Assembly: GCA_964441735.1 (NCBI GenBank)
Contig: CAYTVB010000031.1
Coordinates: forward strand, 1-21,826
Source: JASMTM01 sp964441735
GTDB lineage: Bacteria; Thermotogota; Thermotogae; Petrotogales; Kosmotogaceae
Direction: 5' to 3'
DNA: 21,826 nt
Shown: in pieces, positions 7,334 through 15,004 of the stretch
How positions within the stretch are numbered: the first letter of the stretch is position 1
Layout of the letters: each line of letters begins with the position of its first letter
Position numbers and translations under genes: made by a program
Notes under the pieces: model-generated
What the model was told of the DNA's origin: nothing
Databases searched by the model: none
Seen by the model: only the letters and a program-made list of their open reading frames with translations

Positions 7334-8478
7334 TTAGTTTTTAGTGCAGTCCGCACATATTTTCTGAGTGCCAGGAAGGCAGCTCCTCTTTCCCAGATAT
7401 CCGGAAGAGTAATTTGCTTAATCTCCGGATTGAGCTTCCAGTAACCAGCACTCAGATATTTATTTATACCATCTTTGATTTTCAAAAAAATCCATTCGTT
7501 GACTACACCTTCTCCACCGATCCAGATTATATCTGGGCGAAGTAAAAGGGAAAGGCTGGAAACGTGATATGACAATCTATCCAGTATTTCATAATACTTG
7601 CTATGCAGGGAGTTCTGTTTTGCTGAATTGCGAATTTCATTCAATCTATCTTTAAACTGTTCGAAGTTCTCAACAAAATTATTTATATTTTTTGCTTTGT
7701 CCTTGACGAGACAATATTCAGAGGCAACTGTCTCAAGACATCCTGAACCACCACAATAGCATTTTTCACCACTGTACTCTACCTTACTATGACCAAATTC
7801 AAGAGCTGATTTACCATCGCTTCCAAGAAGAATATCTACGCTATCATAATAGGATGCTCCAATACCAACTCCAAATGTTATGGTAAGTGAAGACTGTTCA
7901 ATTCTTCCCGTCTTAACTAATTGCCCAATGTTTAAAGCATCTACATCATTACAAAGTACTACTTCACAGTTGTGCTTTTTAATGATTTCTTCCAGATTGC
8001 TTTCTTCAGTGCCAAGAATTGGAGATGTTGTTATTAAACGGTTGTTGATGTCCACTGTTCCTGATATTGCGATGCCCATTGAAAGCGGTTTGTGTTTTTT
8101 TATTAGGTCCGTTAATATATTTCTAATTTTTTTAAGATTTTCTGTGAAGGGATATACCAGTTCAATAACATATTCCTTAATTTTCTTCAAAGAAAGCGTA
8201 AATATTCCAATTTTTACTGATTCTCTTCCTATTTTGACACCGAAAAAATTTCCATAGCCATCATTTAGTGACATATAGTGCCTGGGTCTTCCACGTCCCA
8301 GGACTTCTCTTTCAATTTTCACCATGCTGTGTTTATTCAATTCTCCTGCCAGATAAGTGAGTGTTGAATTACGAATATTGAGGGTTTTAACGATATTTTG
8401 TCTTGATATACGCTTTCTGACAAGGAGTAATTCGAGTAATTTTGTTAAATTGTCCCAGCGAATTTCTTCTATTCTCAT
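7330..8478 (-). CDS. ROK-family transcriptional regulator of the sugar locus
   Basis: 382-residue NagC/XylR-type repressor. Residues 5-70 form a winged helix-turn-helix (SRQNIVKTLNIRNSTLTYLA, then the wing GRGRPRHY). The rest is the actin-like ROK sugar-binding fold: GIAISGTVD (135-143), the CNDVDALNIGQ segment with Asp178, FGVGIGAS (202-209), and the zinc site GH (His230) with Cys240, Cys242 and Cys247 in CYCGGSGCLE. The catalytic-like Asp remains, but in this family the protein normally acts as a sensor. It is the fourth gene of the transporter unit, 21 bases after the second permease. Regulation of the transporter and treT is inferred from position; the effector is likely glucose or trehalose. 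Confidence 0.92.
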   Translation of the reverse strand: MRIEEIRWDNLTKLLELLLVRKRISRQNIVKTLNIRNSTLTYLAGELNKHSMVKIEREVLGRGRPRHYMSLNDGYGNFFGVKIGRESVKIGIFTLSLKKIKEYVIELVYPFTENLKKIRNILTDLIKKHKPLSMGIAISGTVDINNRLITTSPILGTEESNLEEIIKKHNCEVVLCNDVDALNIGQLVKTGRIEQSSLTITFGVGIGASYYDSVDILLGSDGKSALEFGHSKVEYSGEKCYCGGSGCLETVASEYCLVKDKAKNINNFVENFEQFKDRLNEIRNSAKQNSLHSKYYEILDRLSYHVSSLSLLLRPDIIWIGGEGVVNEWIFLKIKDGINKYLSAGYWKLNPEIKQITLPDIWERGAAFLALRKYVRTALKTN

Positions 8479-8499
8479 AAATAATCGCTTCCTGAAAAA

Positions 8500-9336
8500 T
8501 TATTTTATTGTCCAGCCAACCATTCCTCTCACATAATAACGCTGCAGGAGAATATATATCATGATCGGAACAATCATAACCAGAATCGATGCAGCTGAAA
8601 GAAGTCCCCAGTCTACCTGATACTGTCCTCTCATTAAAGGTATTCTTTGGGTTGCCAGTAATTTGTTTGGTGAATAAACGAGAATCAGTGCCAGGAAGAA
8701 ATCACTCCAGACCCACGTAAATTGCAGAGCTGCAGCTGATGCAATTGCAGGGAAGGCATTGGGCAAAACAACCCTGAAAAATATCTGAGAATCAGAAGCT
8801 CCATCTATTCTTGCAGCTTCCTCCATAGTTACAGGCAAGGTTTTGAAATAATTTCTCATAAAAAAGGTTGTCCATGGTATTCCCCAGGCAGTATGGACTA
8901 ATATCAACCCCCAAAAACTATCAACCAATCCTAAGCCGCTCATAATCTGGAATATAGGAACCGCTATCATTTGTTGGGGAAGGGCAAGAGTCATAACTAC
9001 CGTAATAATAAATGTCTTTCTCATAGGGAAACGATACCTTGCAATTCCATAACCAGCCATTGTGGCCAGTATCAAAGGTATAAATGTTGCTGGAAGTGCA
9101 ATTAACAATGAATTCTTAATTCCAGTTAAAAGCGGTACCGATTCGTGAAAGAGCGCTCCGGTAAAATTTGAAAAGGAAGGGTTGAATTCATCAAAATTCC
9201 ACCAGCCATTAATAACCTCGCTATAAGGTCTGACCGCAGTCATGAAGACTCCAACTATTGGTAAAATCCATACTAACGCAATGATCCAGCCAATAACACT
9301 TTTTAATACTCTCCCGGTAACCTTTTTCTTTCTCAT
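8500..9336 (-). CDS. ABC sugar transporter permease, MalG type
   Basis: 278-residue inner-membrane permease with about six helices, N-terminus MRKKKV followed by a hydrophobic segment (12-32). The cytoplasmic EAA loop that contacts the ATPase is EEAARIDGAS (172-181), followed by LPNAFPAIAS, the typical MalG/carbohydrate CUT1 signature. The C-terminus ends QRYYVRGMVGWTIK, also characteristic of CUT1 permeases. Its ATG overlaps the TGA of the preceding permease by four bases (ATGA), so the two are translationally coupled. With its partner it should form the channel for a di- or oligosaccharide. No ATP-binding subunit is encoded in this locus, so a shared MsmK/UgpC-like ATPase elsewhere is expected. 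Confidence 0.95.
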   Translation of the reverse strand: MRKKKVTGRVLKSVIGWIIALVWILPIVGVFMTAVRPYSEVINGWWNFDEFNPSFSNFTGALFHESVPLLTGIKNSLLIALPATFIPLILATMAGYGIARYRFPMRKTFIITVVMTLALPQQMIAVPIFQIMSGLGLVDSFWGLILVHTAWGIPWTTFFMRNYFKTLPVTMEEAARIDGASDSQIFFRVVLPNAFPAIASAAALQFTWVWSDFFLALILVYSPNKLLATQRIPLMRGQYQVDWGLLSAASILVMIVPIMIYILLQRYYVRGMVGWTIK

Positions 9337-10223
9337 TGGACATTCTCCTCTCCAGCTGACCTTATTAGAGGAATGGCAGCAAATATTGTTAGTCCTGTTA
9401 TCAGTACTGCCATGACTGCTGCTCTATTGAAGTCCCAGGCTCTGAATCCGTAAAGATACATTTGAAGGGCTAGTACATTTGATGATCCACCTGGACCTCC
9501 CATTGTTGCAACATATACAATGTCAAATATTTTAAGTTCCCAGAGAAGTGTCATGGTTACAACAACGACAGTTATGGGTTTCAACATGGGTATCGTTATA
9601 CTGAAAAAAATTCTCAGTTTTGAAGCACCGTCAATTTCAGCAGCTTCATAGTACGTTTTGGGAATAGTTTCCAGCCCGGCTGAGTAAATAATCATACTAA
9701 AGCCTGTCCACAACCAGACCGAACCAAAAATTAAAGCGAGAAGGGAAGTTTCTGGATAAGCAGTCCAGGTCTGAGTTGGCAGTCCAAAGACTTTAAAAAA
9801 CAGGTTAACTATTCCAATGTTTCCATCGAACATAAAACGTATCATAATTCCACCAACAACCAGTGGCATAACCATACCCAGGAAGATAACAGATTTTATA
9901 ATCGCTCCACCTTTTACATCTCTCAGAAGAGCGGCAAGAAATAGTCCCAGAAATGTTGTTAGCGGTAAGTGAATGGCAATCCACAGAGCATTATGAATTA
10001 GTGTACCAAAGGGGAATTGTCCCTGCTTTATATTACCAAAATCAATAATATCTCCACTTGCAAAAACACTTTGATAATTCTCGAACGTCAGTTCACCATT
10101 AGGACCTACAAAGCTTAGAAAAATAGTTCTAAAGGTGGGATAAAGAACAAAAACAGCCAATAAAAACAATGCGGGTAAAACAAAAACAACAAAATTGCTA
10201 ATGCGGGCCTTTCTTAAGTCCAT
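9333..10223 (-). CDS. ABC sugar transporter permease, MalF type
   Basis: 296-residue membrane protein with six probable helices (about 10-30, 78-100, 108-130, 160-182, 210-230, 268-288). The EAA loop is YYEAAEIDGASKLRIFF (191-207), followed by ITIPMLKP, the usual CUT1 pattern. Start ATG at 10221-10223 has GGGGGAG just upstream. It lies 64 bases after the binding-protein gene, with a GC-rich hairpin in the gap, and overlaps the second permease by four bases. It lacks the large N-terminal extension of E. coli MalF, as is common in Gram-positive and Thermotogota versions. Confidence 0.95.
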   Translation of the reverse strand: MDLRKARISNFVVFVLPALFLLAVFVLYPTFRTIFLSFVGPNGELTFENYQSVFASGDIIDFGNIKQGQFPFGTLIHNALWIAIHLPLTTFLGLFLAALLRDVKGGAIIKSVIFLGMVMPLVVGGIMIRFMFDGNIGIVNLFFKVFGLPTQTWTAYPETSLLALIFGSVWLWTGFSMIIYSAGLETIPKTYYEAAEIDGASKLRIFFSITIPMLKPITVVVVTMTLLWELKIFDIVYVATMGGPGGSSNVLALQMYLYGFRAWDFNRAAVMAVLITGLTIFAAIPLIRSAGEENVQ

Positions 10224-10246
10224 CTAATCTCCCCCTTCAATTAAAA

Positions 10247-10265
10247 CGGGACCGCAAGGGTCCCG
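10247..10265 (-). promoter_or_regulatory. Intercistronic hairpin after the binding-protein gene
   Basis: CGGGACC and GGTCCCG form a seven-base GC-rich stem with a five-base loop, followed on the minus strand by TTTTAATT. Such elements after solute-binding genes commonly act as partial terminators or mRNA stabilisers, giving more binding protein than permease. This role is inferred from position. Confidence 0.7.
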
Positions 10266-10287
10266 CTAATATCAATTATTTACTTGT

Positions 10288-11448
10288 TTATGGCATTCTT
10301 GACTGAAGTGTTTCGAGAACAGCTTCAAGTCTTCCCGGTCTTACCCAGAGAAGTTTGAGCTGATCCCAGAATGTACTCTGCCACATGCCACCAATTGAGT
10401 CATCAAGATCGTTTACGGTAGCTTTACCTTCAAGCAATGCTGCGATTTCTCTGTCAACCGGAGGATAAGCGTCTAGTGGAACTCCTTCAGCGGAAGCAAT
10501 ATGTCCTCCTTGTTCAACCTGAGCAGTTTGACCTTCAGGTCCGGCAAGGAACTGTATTAACTTCTTGGCTGCATCTATATTCTTTGAATATTTTGGAATG
10601 AAAGCATAGTCAAGTGCAAATACAACTGCTTCATTTCCTGGAATTGCAAGAACACCGAGATCAGTAGGGTCGTCTACCATACCGGTTAACCATTGGCCCA
10701 TGAAGTAAAGACCATATTGGCCACTCCACCACTGTTCAAGGACAGTAGTCCATTCAACTGGTTCACCAAAATATCCTTTTTCAAGTAAACTGTTTAACTT
10801 GGTCACTGATTCTTTTACCGGTCCTTCTGTCCACTTTTCTTCACCAGCAATTAAACCTTTCTGTGCTTCAGGACCACCAAATGTCAAAATAAAGTGTTCT
10901 GTCACATCAGATAATGGCCAACCTACACCATTACCACTTGCTATTGGTGCAGTGATACCTTCGATTTCAGAAATCTCTTCAAGTAGTGCAACAAATTCAT
11001 CCCATGTTTCAGGAATCTCAAGTCCATGTTCTTCAAAGAACGATTTTCTGTACCAGAAACCTGGTTTAACTTTACCGGTATATGGGATTCCAATAATTTC
11101 ATCATCTACCGTAACATTATCGAGTGCTCCTGGTCTAAGGTTTTCTGGTTTGATTGTGTCTGATAAATTGGCTATATGTTCTGTGTTACTCTGCATAAAA
11201 GATGTCCACATGAATATTACGTCACCAGGTGTTCTTTTAGTTGCAAACTGTGCTGGTAATAAATTTGCGAGGTCTTCAGCTCTGTAAATTTGATACTGGA
11301 CTTCGATACCTGTCTGTTCTTCAAATTCTTCAAGAACAGGCATGAAAGCATCTTTTTCAGCTCCAGACCATGGACCTATAACCGTTATTTGCTGGCCCAT
11401 AAAGATTGTGGCAGCCAAAATAAATACTACTAGTAGTAATTTTTTCAT
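10288..11448 (-). CDS. ABC sugar transporter solute-binding protein (probable trehalose/alpha-glucoside)
   Basis: 386-residue secreted binding protein of the family-1 carbohydrate group. The signal peptide MKKLLLVVFILAATIFMG has no lipobox cysteine, so the mature protein is probably free in the periplasm. The first mature strand ITVIGPWSGAEKDAF is followed by EEFEEQTGIEVQYQ, the standard opening of this family. Later blocks include GIPYTGKVKPGFWYRKSFFE, PETWDEFVALLEEI and LAGPEGQTAQ. AGGGGTGA lies five bases upstream of the ATG. It is the first gene of the transporter-ROK unit and is divergent from the LD-carboxypeptidase. The sugar specificity is inferred from the neighbouring treT only; maltose or another alpha-glucoside is possible. 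Confidence 0.92.
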   Translation of the reverse strand: MKKLLLVVFILAATIFMGQQITVIGPWSGAEKDAFMPVLEEFEEQTGIEVQYQIYRAEDLANLLPAQFATKRTPGDVIFMWTSFMQSNTEHIANLSDTIKPENLRPGALDNVTVDDEIIGIPYTGKVKPGFWYRKSFFEEHGLEIPETWDEFVALLEEISEIEGITAPIASGNGVGWPLSDVTEHFILTFGGPEAQKGLIAGEEKWTEGPVKESVTKLNSLLEKGYFGEPVEWTTVLEQWWSGQYGLYFMGQWLTGMVDDPTDLGVLAIPGNEAVVFALDYAFIPKYSKNIDAAKKLIQFLAGPEGQTAQVEQGGHIASAEGVPLDAYPPVDREIAALLEGKATVNDLDDSIGGMWQSTFWDQLKLLWVRPGRLEAVLETLQSRMP

Positions 11449-11478
11449 AAAATCACCCCTTTTGTTAGAGTCATTTTA

Positions 11479-11508
11479 ACTATACAACATACAGCGTATT
11501 AAATTCAA
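11479..11508 (-). promoter_or_regulatory. Promoter of the sugar transporter operon with internal dyad
   Basis: On the minus strand TTGAAT (complement of 11503-11508) and TATAGT (complement of 11479-11484) are 18 bases apart, and the start codon of the binding protein is about 30 bases further on. The spacer holds the inverted repeat ATAC-AGC-GTAT (11489-11499), a candidate operator for the ROK protein. Confidence 0.55.
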
Positions 11509-11715
11509 AGTGTGAAAAAAGTCATTATTGTAAACTAACAATTATTATGCTTTATTAAATACGATTATAACTTTCATTCTTTGTATTACTATTAATAAAT
11601 AATGAATGCTATGAAATGCGACTTTGAAAAGACTATTTAGGTTAATTTTATAATAAAATCGTTTGAGTAAAAACTATTTCATAGTATGTTTATGGTTATT
11701 AAATTTATTCTGGGT

Positions 11716-11750
11716 TATAATAATTTAGTTAAGAATAGCGCTAATGGAGG
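11716..11750 (+). promoter_or_regulatory. -10 element and ribosome binding site for the LD-carboxypeptidase gene
   Basis: TATAAT at 11716-11721 follows a poor -35 (TGGTTA, 11693-11698, 17-base spacing). GGAGGG (starting 11746) lies a suitable distance before ATG at 11757. Confidence 0.5.
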
Positions 11751-11756
11751 GTTTTT

Positions 11757-12734
11757 ATGCTTAAGCGCATCTTTTTTTTATTTTCTGTTTGTGTTGTTTT
11801 TTTGATGACTAAAGGGATTCATACAAATACTATTGAACCTTTTGAATTAGGAAATTCAGAGTCTTTAAATAGAAGTATAGGAACAGTTTTTGTGACTTCT
11901 CCGGCAGCTCTTCCTGATTATTATTCCCTTAGAAATGGAATAGATAATTTAAAAAGTTATGGCTTTAATGTGATTGTAGGTGAAAGTTGCAACGCGTATC
12001 TATCTGCGCAGGAAAAGGCAAATGAATTGATATGGGCATTTGAAAACCCGGAAATAGATTTAATACTTACCTCTCGAGGTGGATTTGGCTCCTTTGAGTT
12101 ACTGGATTATCTAGACTTTGAGAAAATTAGGAAAAATCCGAAACCCATCGTTGGCTATAGTGATATTACCGCTTTGCTTCTAGCACTCCACTTTAAGAGT
12201 GGTCTTGTTACCTATCATGGTCCTATGGTTTCTGTTGAAATAGATGACAATATCGGATTATTAGACAATATGATTCCTGTAGTTGAAGGAAAGGAAGTAA
12301 TAGAATTTGATTATCCATCTGAGCCTATTGTTCCTGGAGATATGGTAGGAAAGCTAATCGTTGGAAATCTTACACTATTTAAAACGTTACAGGGTACTGA
12401 GTATATTGGATCTTTGAAGGATTGCATTCTGGTATTTGAAGATGTTGGAGAAACCCTGCATTCATTTGAAAGAATGTTATGGAATATTGCTCATCTGGAA
12501 AAATATGATGGATTAAGGGGAATTGTATTTGCTGGATTTAGTAATATAAAAAATGGTGATCTGGAAGAACTGAAACAAACTATAAGAAGATATTTCGCAT
12601 CTTCGAAAATTCCAGTGTGGCTGGGTATTCCTGTCTATCATGATAGTTTGGATAAAATAACCCTTCCTGTGGGGAGCTGGGTAAAAATGGAACTCAATGA
12701 GGGGAAAATTACCCTCATTGAGTCTTCTAGGTAA
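11757..12734 (+). CDS. Exported LD-carboxypeptidase-like peptidase, family S66
   Basis: S66 serine peptidases remove the terminal D-Ala from muramoyl tetrapeptides in wall recycling; some relatives process other peptides or antibiotics such as microcin C. The 325-residue product has the family landmarks: TSRGGFG (105-111), GYSDIT with nucleophile Ser135 (133-138), YHGPM (153-157), the glutamate block FEDVGETLHSFERML (Glu228) and the histidine block GIPVYH (His295; the usual form is GxPxGH). Unlike the cytoplasmic enzymes it opens with a hydrophobic segment MLKRIFFLFSVCVVFLMTKG, so it is probably exported or membrane-anchored, and only then starts the IGTVFVTSPA strand. Transcribed alone. Its last codons form an 11-base inverted repeat. 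Confidence 0.88.
   Translation: MLKRIFFLFSVCVVFLMTKGIHTNTIEPFELGNSESLNRSIGTVFVTSPAALPDYYSLRNGIDNLKSYGFNVIVGESCNAYLSAQEKANELIWAFENPEIDLILTSRGGFGSFELLDYLDFEKIRKNPKPIVGYSDITALLLALHFKSGLVTYHGPMVSVEIDDNIGLLDNMIPVVEGKEVIEFDYPSEPIVPGDMVGKLIVGNLTLFKTLQGTEYIGSLKDCILVFEDVGETLHSFERMLWNIAHLEKYDGLRGIVFAGFSNIKNGDLEELKQTIRRYFASSKIPVWLGIPVYHDSLDKITLPVGSWVKMELNEGKITLIESSR
12693..12722. terminator. Hairpin at the end of the peptidase gene, possible bidirectional terminator
   Basis: CTCAATGAGGG (12693-12703) and CCCTCATTGAG (12712-12722) form a perfect 11-base stem with an eight-base loop. It lies inside the last codons of the peptidase gene, which stops at 12734. The plus-strand T-tract is weak (TCTTCT). On the minus strand TTCCATTTTTAC follows, so it may serve the convergent pdo-trxB operon better. 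Confidence 0.6.
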
Positions 12735-12770
12735 TAAAACGAATTGAATTTTATATTTGGACTTAATAAT

Positions 12771-13727
12771 TTATCTAAAATATTTCTTCGATGCATCCAG
12801 TAAAGCAATTGCACCATCAGCAGCTGCAGTAACAATCTGCCTTACTTCTTTTTCTCTCACATCTCCTACTGCATAAATACCCTCTGTAGTTGTTTCACAG
12901 TTGTCTTTTGTTATTACATAACCATAATCATTTAATTCTATTTTTCCTTTAATAAAATCTGTGTTTGGGTTCATGCCAATAAACACAAATGCCCCTTCAG
13001 CTTCCAGCTCACTTTCATCACCTGTTTTTACATTTTCAAGTAAAAGCTTATCAAGTTTTTCATTTCCTTTTGCTTCTTTTACAACAGTATTGAAAATGAA
13101 ATCAACTATACCCGTTTCTTTAATTCTCTTCTGGAGCATTTTATCTGCTGTGAGATCGGGTAAATTCTGAACAATAGTGATTTTTTTTACAATTTTGGTC
13201 AGATAAATAGCTTCATCAAGAGCACTATTTCCACCACCGATAACTGCTATGTGTTTGCCTCTGAAGAAATGGCCATCACATGTGGCGCAGTATGATATTC
13301 CTTTTCCTGACAATTCTTTTTCACCAGGAACACCAAGTTTTTTTGGATTGGAGCCTGTGGCAATAATTACTACCCTGGATTGTATTTTCTTGCCATTGTC
13401 AAGATGAACTGTTTTCATGTCACCGGTTTCCAGGTTGATAACTTCACCGTTTGTGATCGTAACATTGTGTTCCTGGGCGTGTTCAGCCATTTTGTCAGAT
13501 AAATCTACTCCTGATATTGAAGTAAATCCTGGCCAGTTTTCAACTTTGTCCGTATTATTCATCTGACCGCCTTCAAGTGCTTTTTCAATTACAAGGGGTT
13601 CCAGACCTGCCTGAACCGCATAAATACCAGCTGTTAAACCTCCAGGGCCACCGCCAATTATAATTACATCGTATTCATTTTTTAAATCTGTCGTTTTTTT
13701 TGCGCTACTGACATCGAAGAACGCCAT
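12771..13727 (-). CDS. trxB: Thioredoxin reductase (flavoprotein) with non-standard NAD(P)H site
   Basis: 318-residue FAD enzyme that passes electrons to thioredoxin-like proteins. FAD-binding GGGPGG (25-30), redox pair CATC (147-150), nucleotide-binding GGGNSA (164-169) and the FAD-closing segment YAVGDVRE (285-292) are all present. The HRRxxxR motif that normally follows and grips the NADPH phosphate is absent: after KKITIV the sequence is QNLPDLTADK. This suggests NADH or dual use, or another donor. It has a nine-residue N-terminal extension with serine and lysine. It lies 13 bases after the gene for protein disulfide oxidoreductase, its probable partner, with GGGGGG as ribosome binding site. 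The same gene pair is found in other Thermotogota. Confidence 0.95.
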   Translation of the reverse strand: MAFFDVSSAKKTTDLKNEYDVIIIGGGPGGLTAGIYAVQAGLEPLVIEKALEGGQMNNTDKVENWPGFTSISGVDLSDKMAEHAQEHNVTITNGEVINLETGDMKTVHLDNGKKIQSRVVIIATGSNPKKLGVPGEKELSGKGISYCATCDGHFFRGKHIAVIGGGNSALDEAIYLTKIVKKITIVQNLPDLTADKMLQKRIKETGIVDFIFNTVVKEAKGNEKLDKLLLENVKTGDESELEAEGAFVFIGMNPNTDFIKGKIELNDYGYVITKDNCETTTEGIYAVGDVREKEVRQIVTAAADGAIALLDASKKYFR

Positions 13728-13740
13728 TCTAATGCCCCCC

Positions 13741-14388
13741 CTAAACAGCTTTTAGTATTTCAGCAACAAACTGCTCTTCGGGATATGCTCCTACGAAGTC
13801 TACACTATCATTTATTACAATGTGTGGAACAGAACTGACACCATGTTTCTTAGAAAGTTCTTGAAACTCGTTTGCTTCTATCATTGAAGCAGTTATCCTG
13901 TCGTTAATCATAGCAATATTGTGAGCGGTTACAACTGCCTTTGGACAATAAGGACATGTTGGTGTTATAAACACCTTTATATCAATATCTTTGTCGATGT
14001 CCTTTATTTTTTTCTGAGAATCTTCGGAAATACTTGATATCGCTCCTTTTGAAAAACTTACTATGTCCTGAAGCAAAGTGCCGAATTCGTGTCCTGATGG
14101 TATACCATAGAATCTTACACCCTTGTCCTTTCCGTCAGGCGTTAAAAGAACTATTGCAGGTGCATCATTAATTCTGTGATTCTTTGCAATTTCGTCGTCA
14201 ATATTATGTTTTTCAAAGGATACCCTCTCTCCGACTTCTGTTAGTTCGCTCAATAAAGAATTTACTGTAGCACAGTAATCACAGTCTTTATCCTTAACAA
14301 ACAACAATAACTTCACTTCACGTTCCATGTTTAGTAGAATTTCTTTTACCTGTTTCCTTACATCTTTGTTTAATAATTGTTCTGCCAT
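13741..14388 (-). CDS. Protein disulfide oxidoreductase (two-domain glutaredoxin-like, PDO)
   Basis: PDOs are thermophile-typical cytoplasmic proteins that form, reduce or rearrange disulfides and take electrons from thioredoxin reductase. The 215-residue length is typical. Two thioredoxin folds are visible: the first with CDYC (36-39) and the cis-proline segment DAPAIV (Pro77), the second with CPYC (145-148) and SVPHIV (Pro188). Only the second has the glutaredoxin-like proline-tyrosine pair. GGAGG lies eight bases before the ATG. It is the first gene of the pair with trxB. The promoter lies over the end of the upstream membrane-protein gene, and a CsoR-like palindrome is in the leader. Confidence 0.93.
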   Translation of the reverse strand: MAEQLLNKDVRKQVKEILLNMEREVKLLLFVKDKDCDYCATVNSLLSELTEVGERVSFEKHNIDDEIAKNHRINDAPAIVLLTPDGKDKGVRFYGIPSGHEFGTLLQDIVSFSKGAISSISEDSQKKIKDIDKDIDIKVFITPTCPYCPKAVVTAHNIAMINDRITASMIEANEFQELSKKHGVSSVPHIVINDSVDFVGAYPEEQFVAEILKAV

Positions 14389-14406
14389 AAAAAAACCTCC
14401 TCATTA

Positions 14407-14423
14407 ATACCTACTAGGGGTAT
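14407..14423 (-). promoter_or_regulatory. CsoR/CstR-like operator over the pdo promoter
   Basis: On the minus strand ATACCCCTAGTAGGTAT has outer arms ATACC and GGTAT and a C- and G-rich core. This matches the general form of operators bound by the copper- or persulfide-sensing CsoR/CstR group (ATACCC-spacer-GGGTAT). It overlaps a possible -10 (TATACC, complement of 14419-14424) with TTTACT 17 bases upstream, and lies about 19 bases before the pdo start. No regulator gene of this family is in the window. Confidence 0.45.
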
Positions 14424-14435
14424 AATAACATACAT

Positions 14436-14990
14436 TTAGCCAGTAAAATTTGAACTATTCTTTACAATGTCTTTTTTTAGCCAATTCATTATGCAGAGAA
14501 TAGATAAAAGCACAATAAAAAATAAAGTAATCATGTTGTAGCAGTTATTCGAAACTATCGAAGATAACTCATGGAATATATCAGCAACGGTTGATATTAG
14601 TAAAAAAGTAATTAAAGACCTGACAAAAAACAACTTACTTTCAGAGAGAAGAAGATTTTTCAGATATTCGTTTCTTGTAAATCCCATCGACAAATAAATA
14701 ATTCTGAAAGAAACATCAAAACTCATTATTCTCAGATTAAATTCACGTAAGAAATAAAGATAACCAATGAGTAACAATGTAATGAAAAGCAGTAAATTGT
14801 TGTACTCAAAAAAATGATAGGTTAGGAATATCGATAAAGCAACCGCAGGTAGATTGAGTAAGTTAAACCATATAGGTCTTTTTTTTTCGTAACGGTAAGT
14901 TATGAGCACAGTAGCTAAAGAAAGAACAAAAGCGCATATTGAAACGAGTAAGTGTGTCATAATTACCAGAAAGAAATCACAACTTTGCAC
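14436..14990 (-). CDS. Hypothetical membrane protein
   Basis: I do not recognise the family. The product is very hydrophobic with about five helices, three in the first half (near residues 14-34, 46-60 and 66-82 of the longer form) and two after residue 125, separated by a basic stretch of about 35 residues (LREFNLRIMSFDVSFRIIYL and on). The start is uncertain: GTG at 14990 gives 184 residues with GGGG upstream, and ATG at 14960 gives 174 with a poor ribosome binding site. It follows the slipin gene after 14 bases and is probably co-transcribed with rplI-rnz-nfeD-slipin, so a role at the membrane together with the NfeD/slipin pair is possible. AT-rich codon use matches its neighbours. Confidence 0.7.
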   Translation of the reverse strand: MQSCDFFLVIMTHLLVSICAFVLSLATVLITYRYEKKRPIWFNLLNLPAVALSIFLTYHFFEYNNLLLFITLLLIGYLYFLREFNLRIMSFDVSFRIIYLSMGFTRNEYLKNLLLSESKLFFVRSLITFLLISTVADIFHELSSIVSNNCYNMITLFFIVLLSILCIMNWLKKDIVKNSSNFTG

Positions 14991-15004
14991 ACAAACAACC
15001 CCGA

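Larger units (their letters stand above)
11449..11756. other. 308-base divergent intergenic region
   Basis: It holds a promoter for the sugar transporter (left side) and one for the LD-carboxypeptidase (right side). The middle is strongly A/T-rich and contains a 9-base inverted repeat, CTATGAAAT (11609-11617) and ATTTCATAG (11676-11684), 58 bases apart, and a small TTTTATAATAAAA dyad. I see no gene or RNA in it. Confidence 0.6.

Noticed and set aside
7880..8257. Open frame on the plus strand inside the ROK gene
   Set aside because: Shadow of the ROK coding sequence; no ribosome binding site and no recognisable protein.
10799..11287. 162-codon open frame antisense to the binding-protein gene
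   Set aside because: Serine- and proline-rich shadow of a clearly recognised gene.
11609..11684. CTATGAAAT / ATTTCATAG inverted repeat as ends of a small mobile element
   Set aside because: Only nine bases, no flanking target duplication and no transposase; likely chance in A/T-rich DNA.
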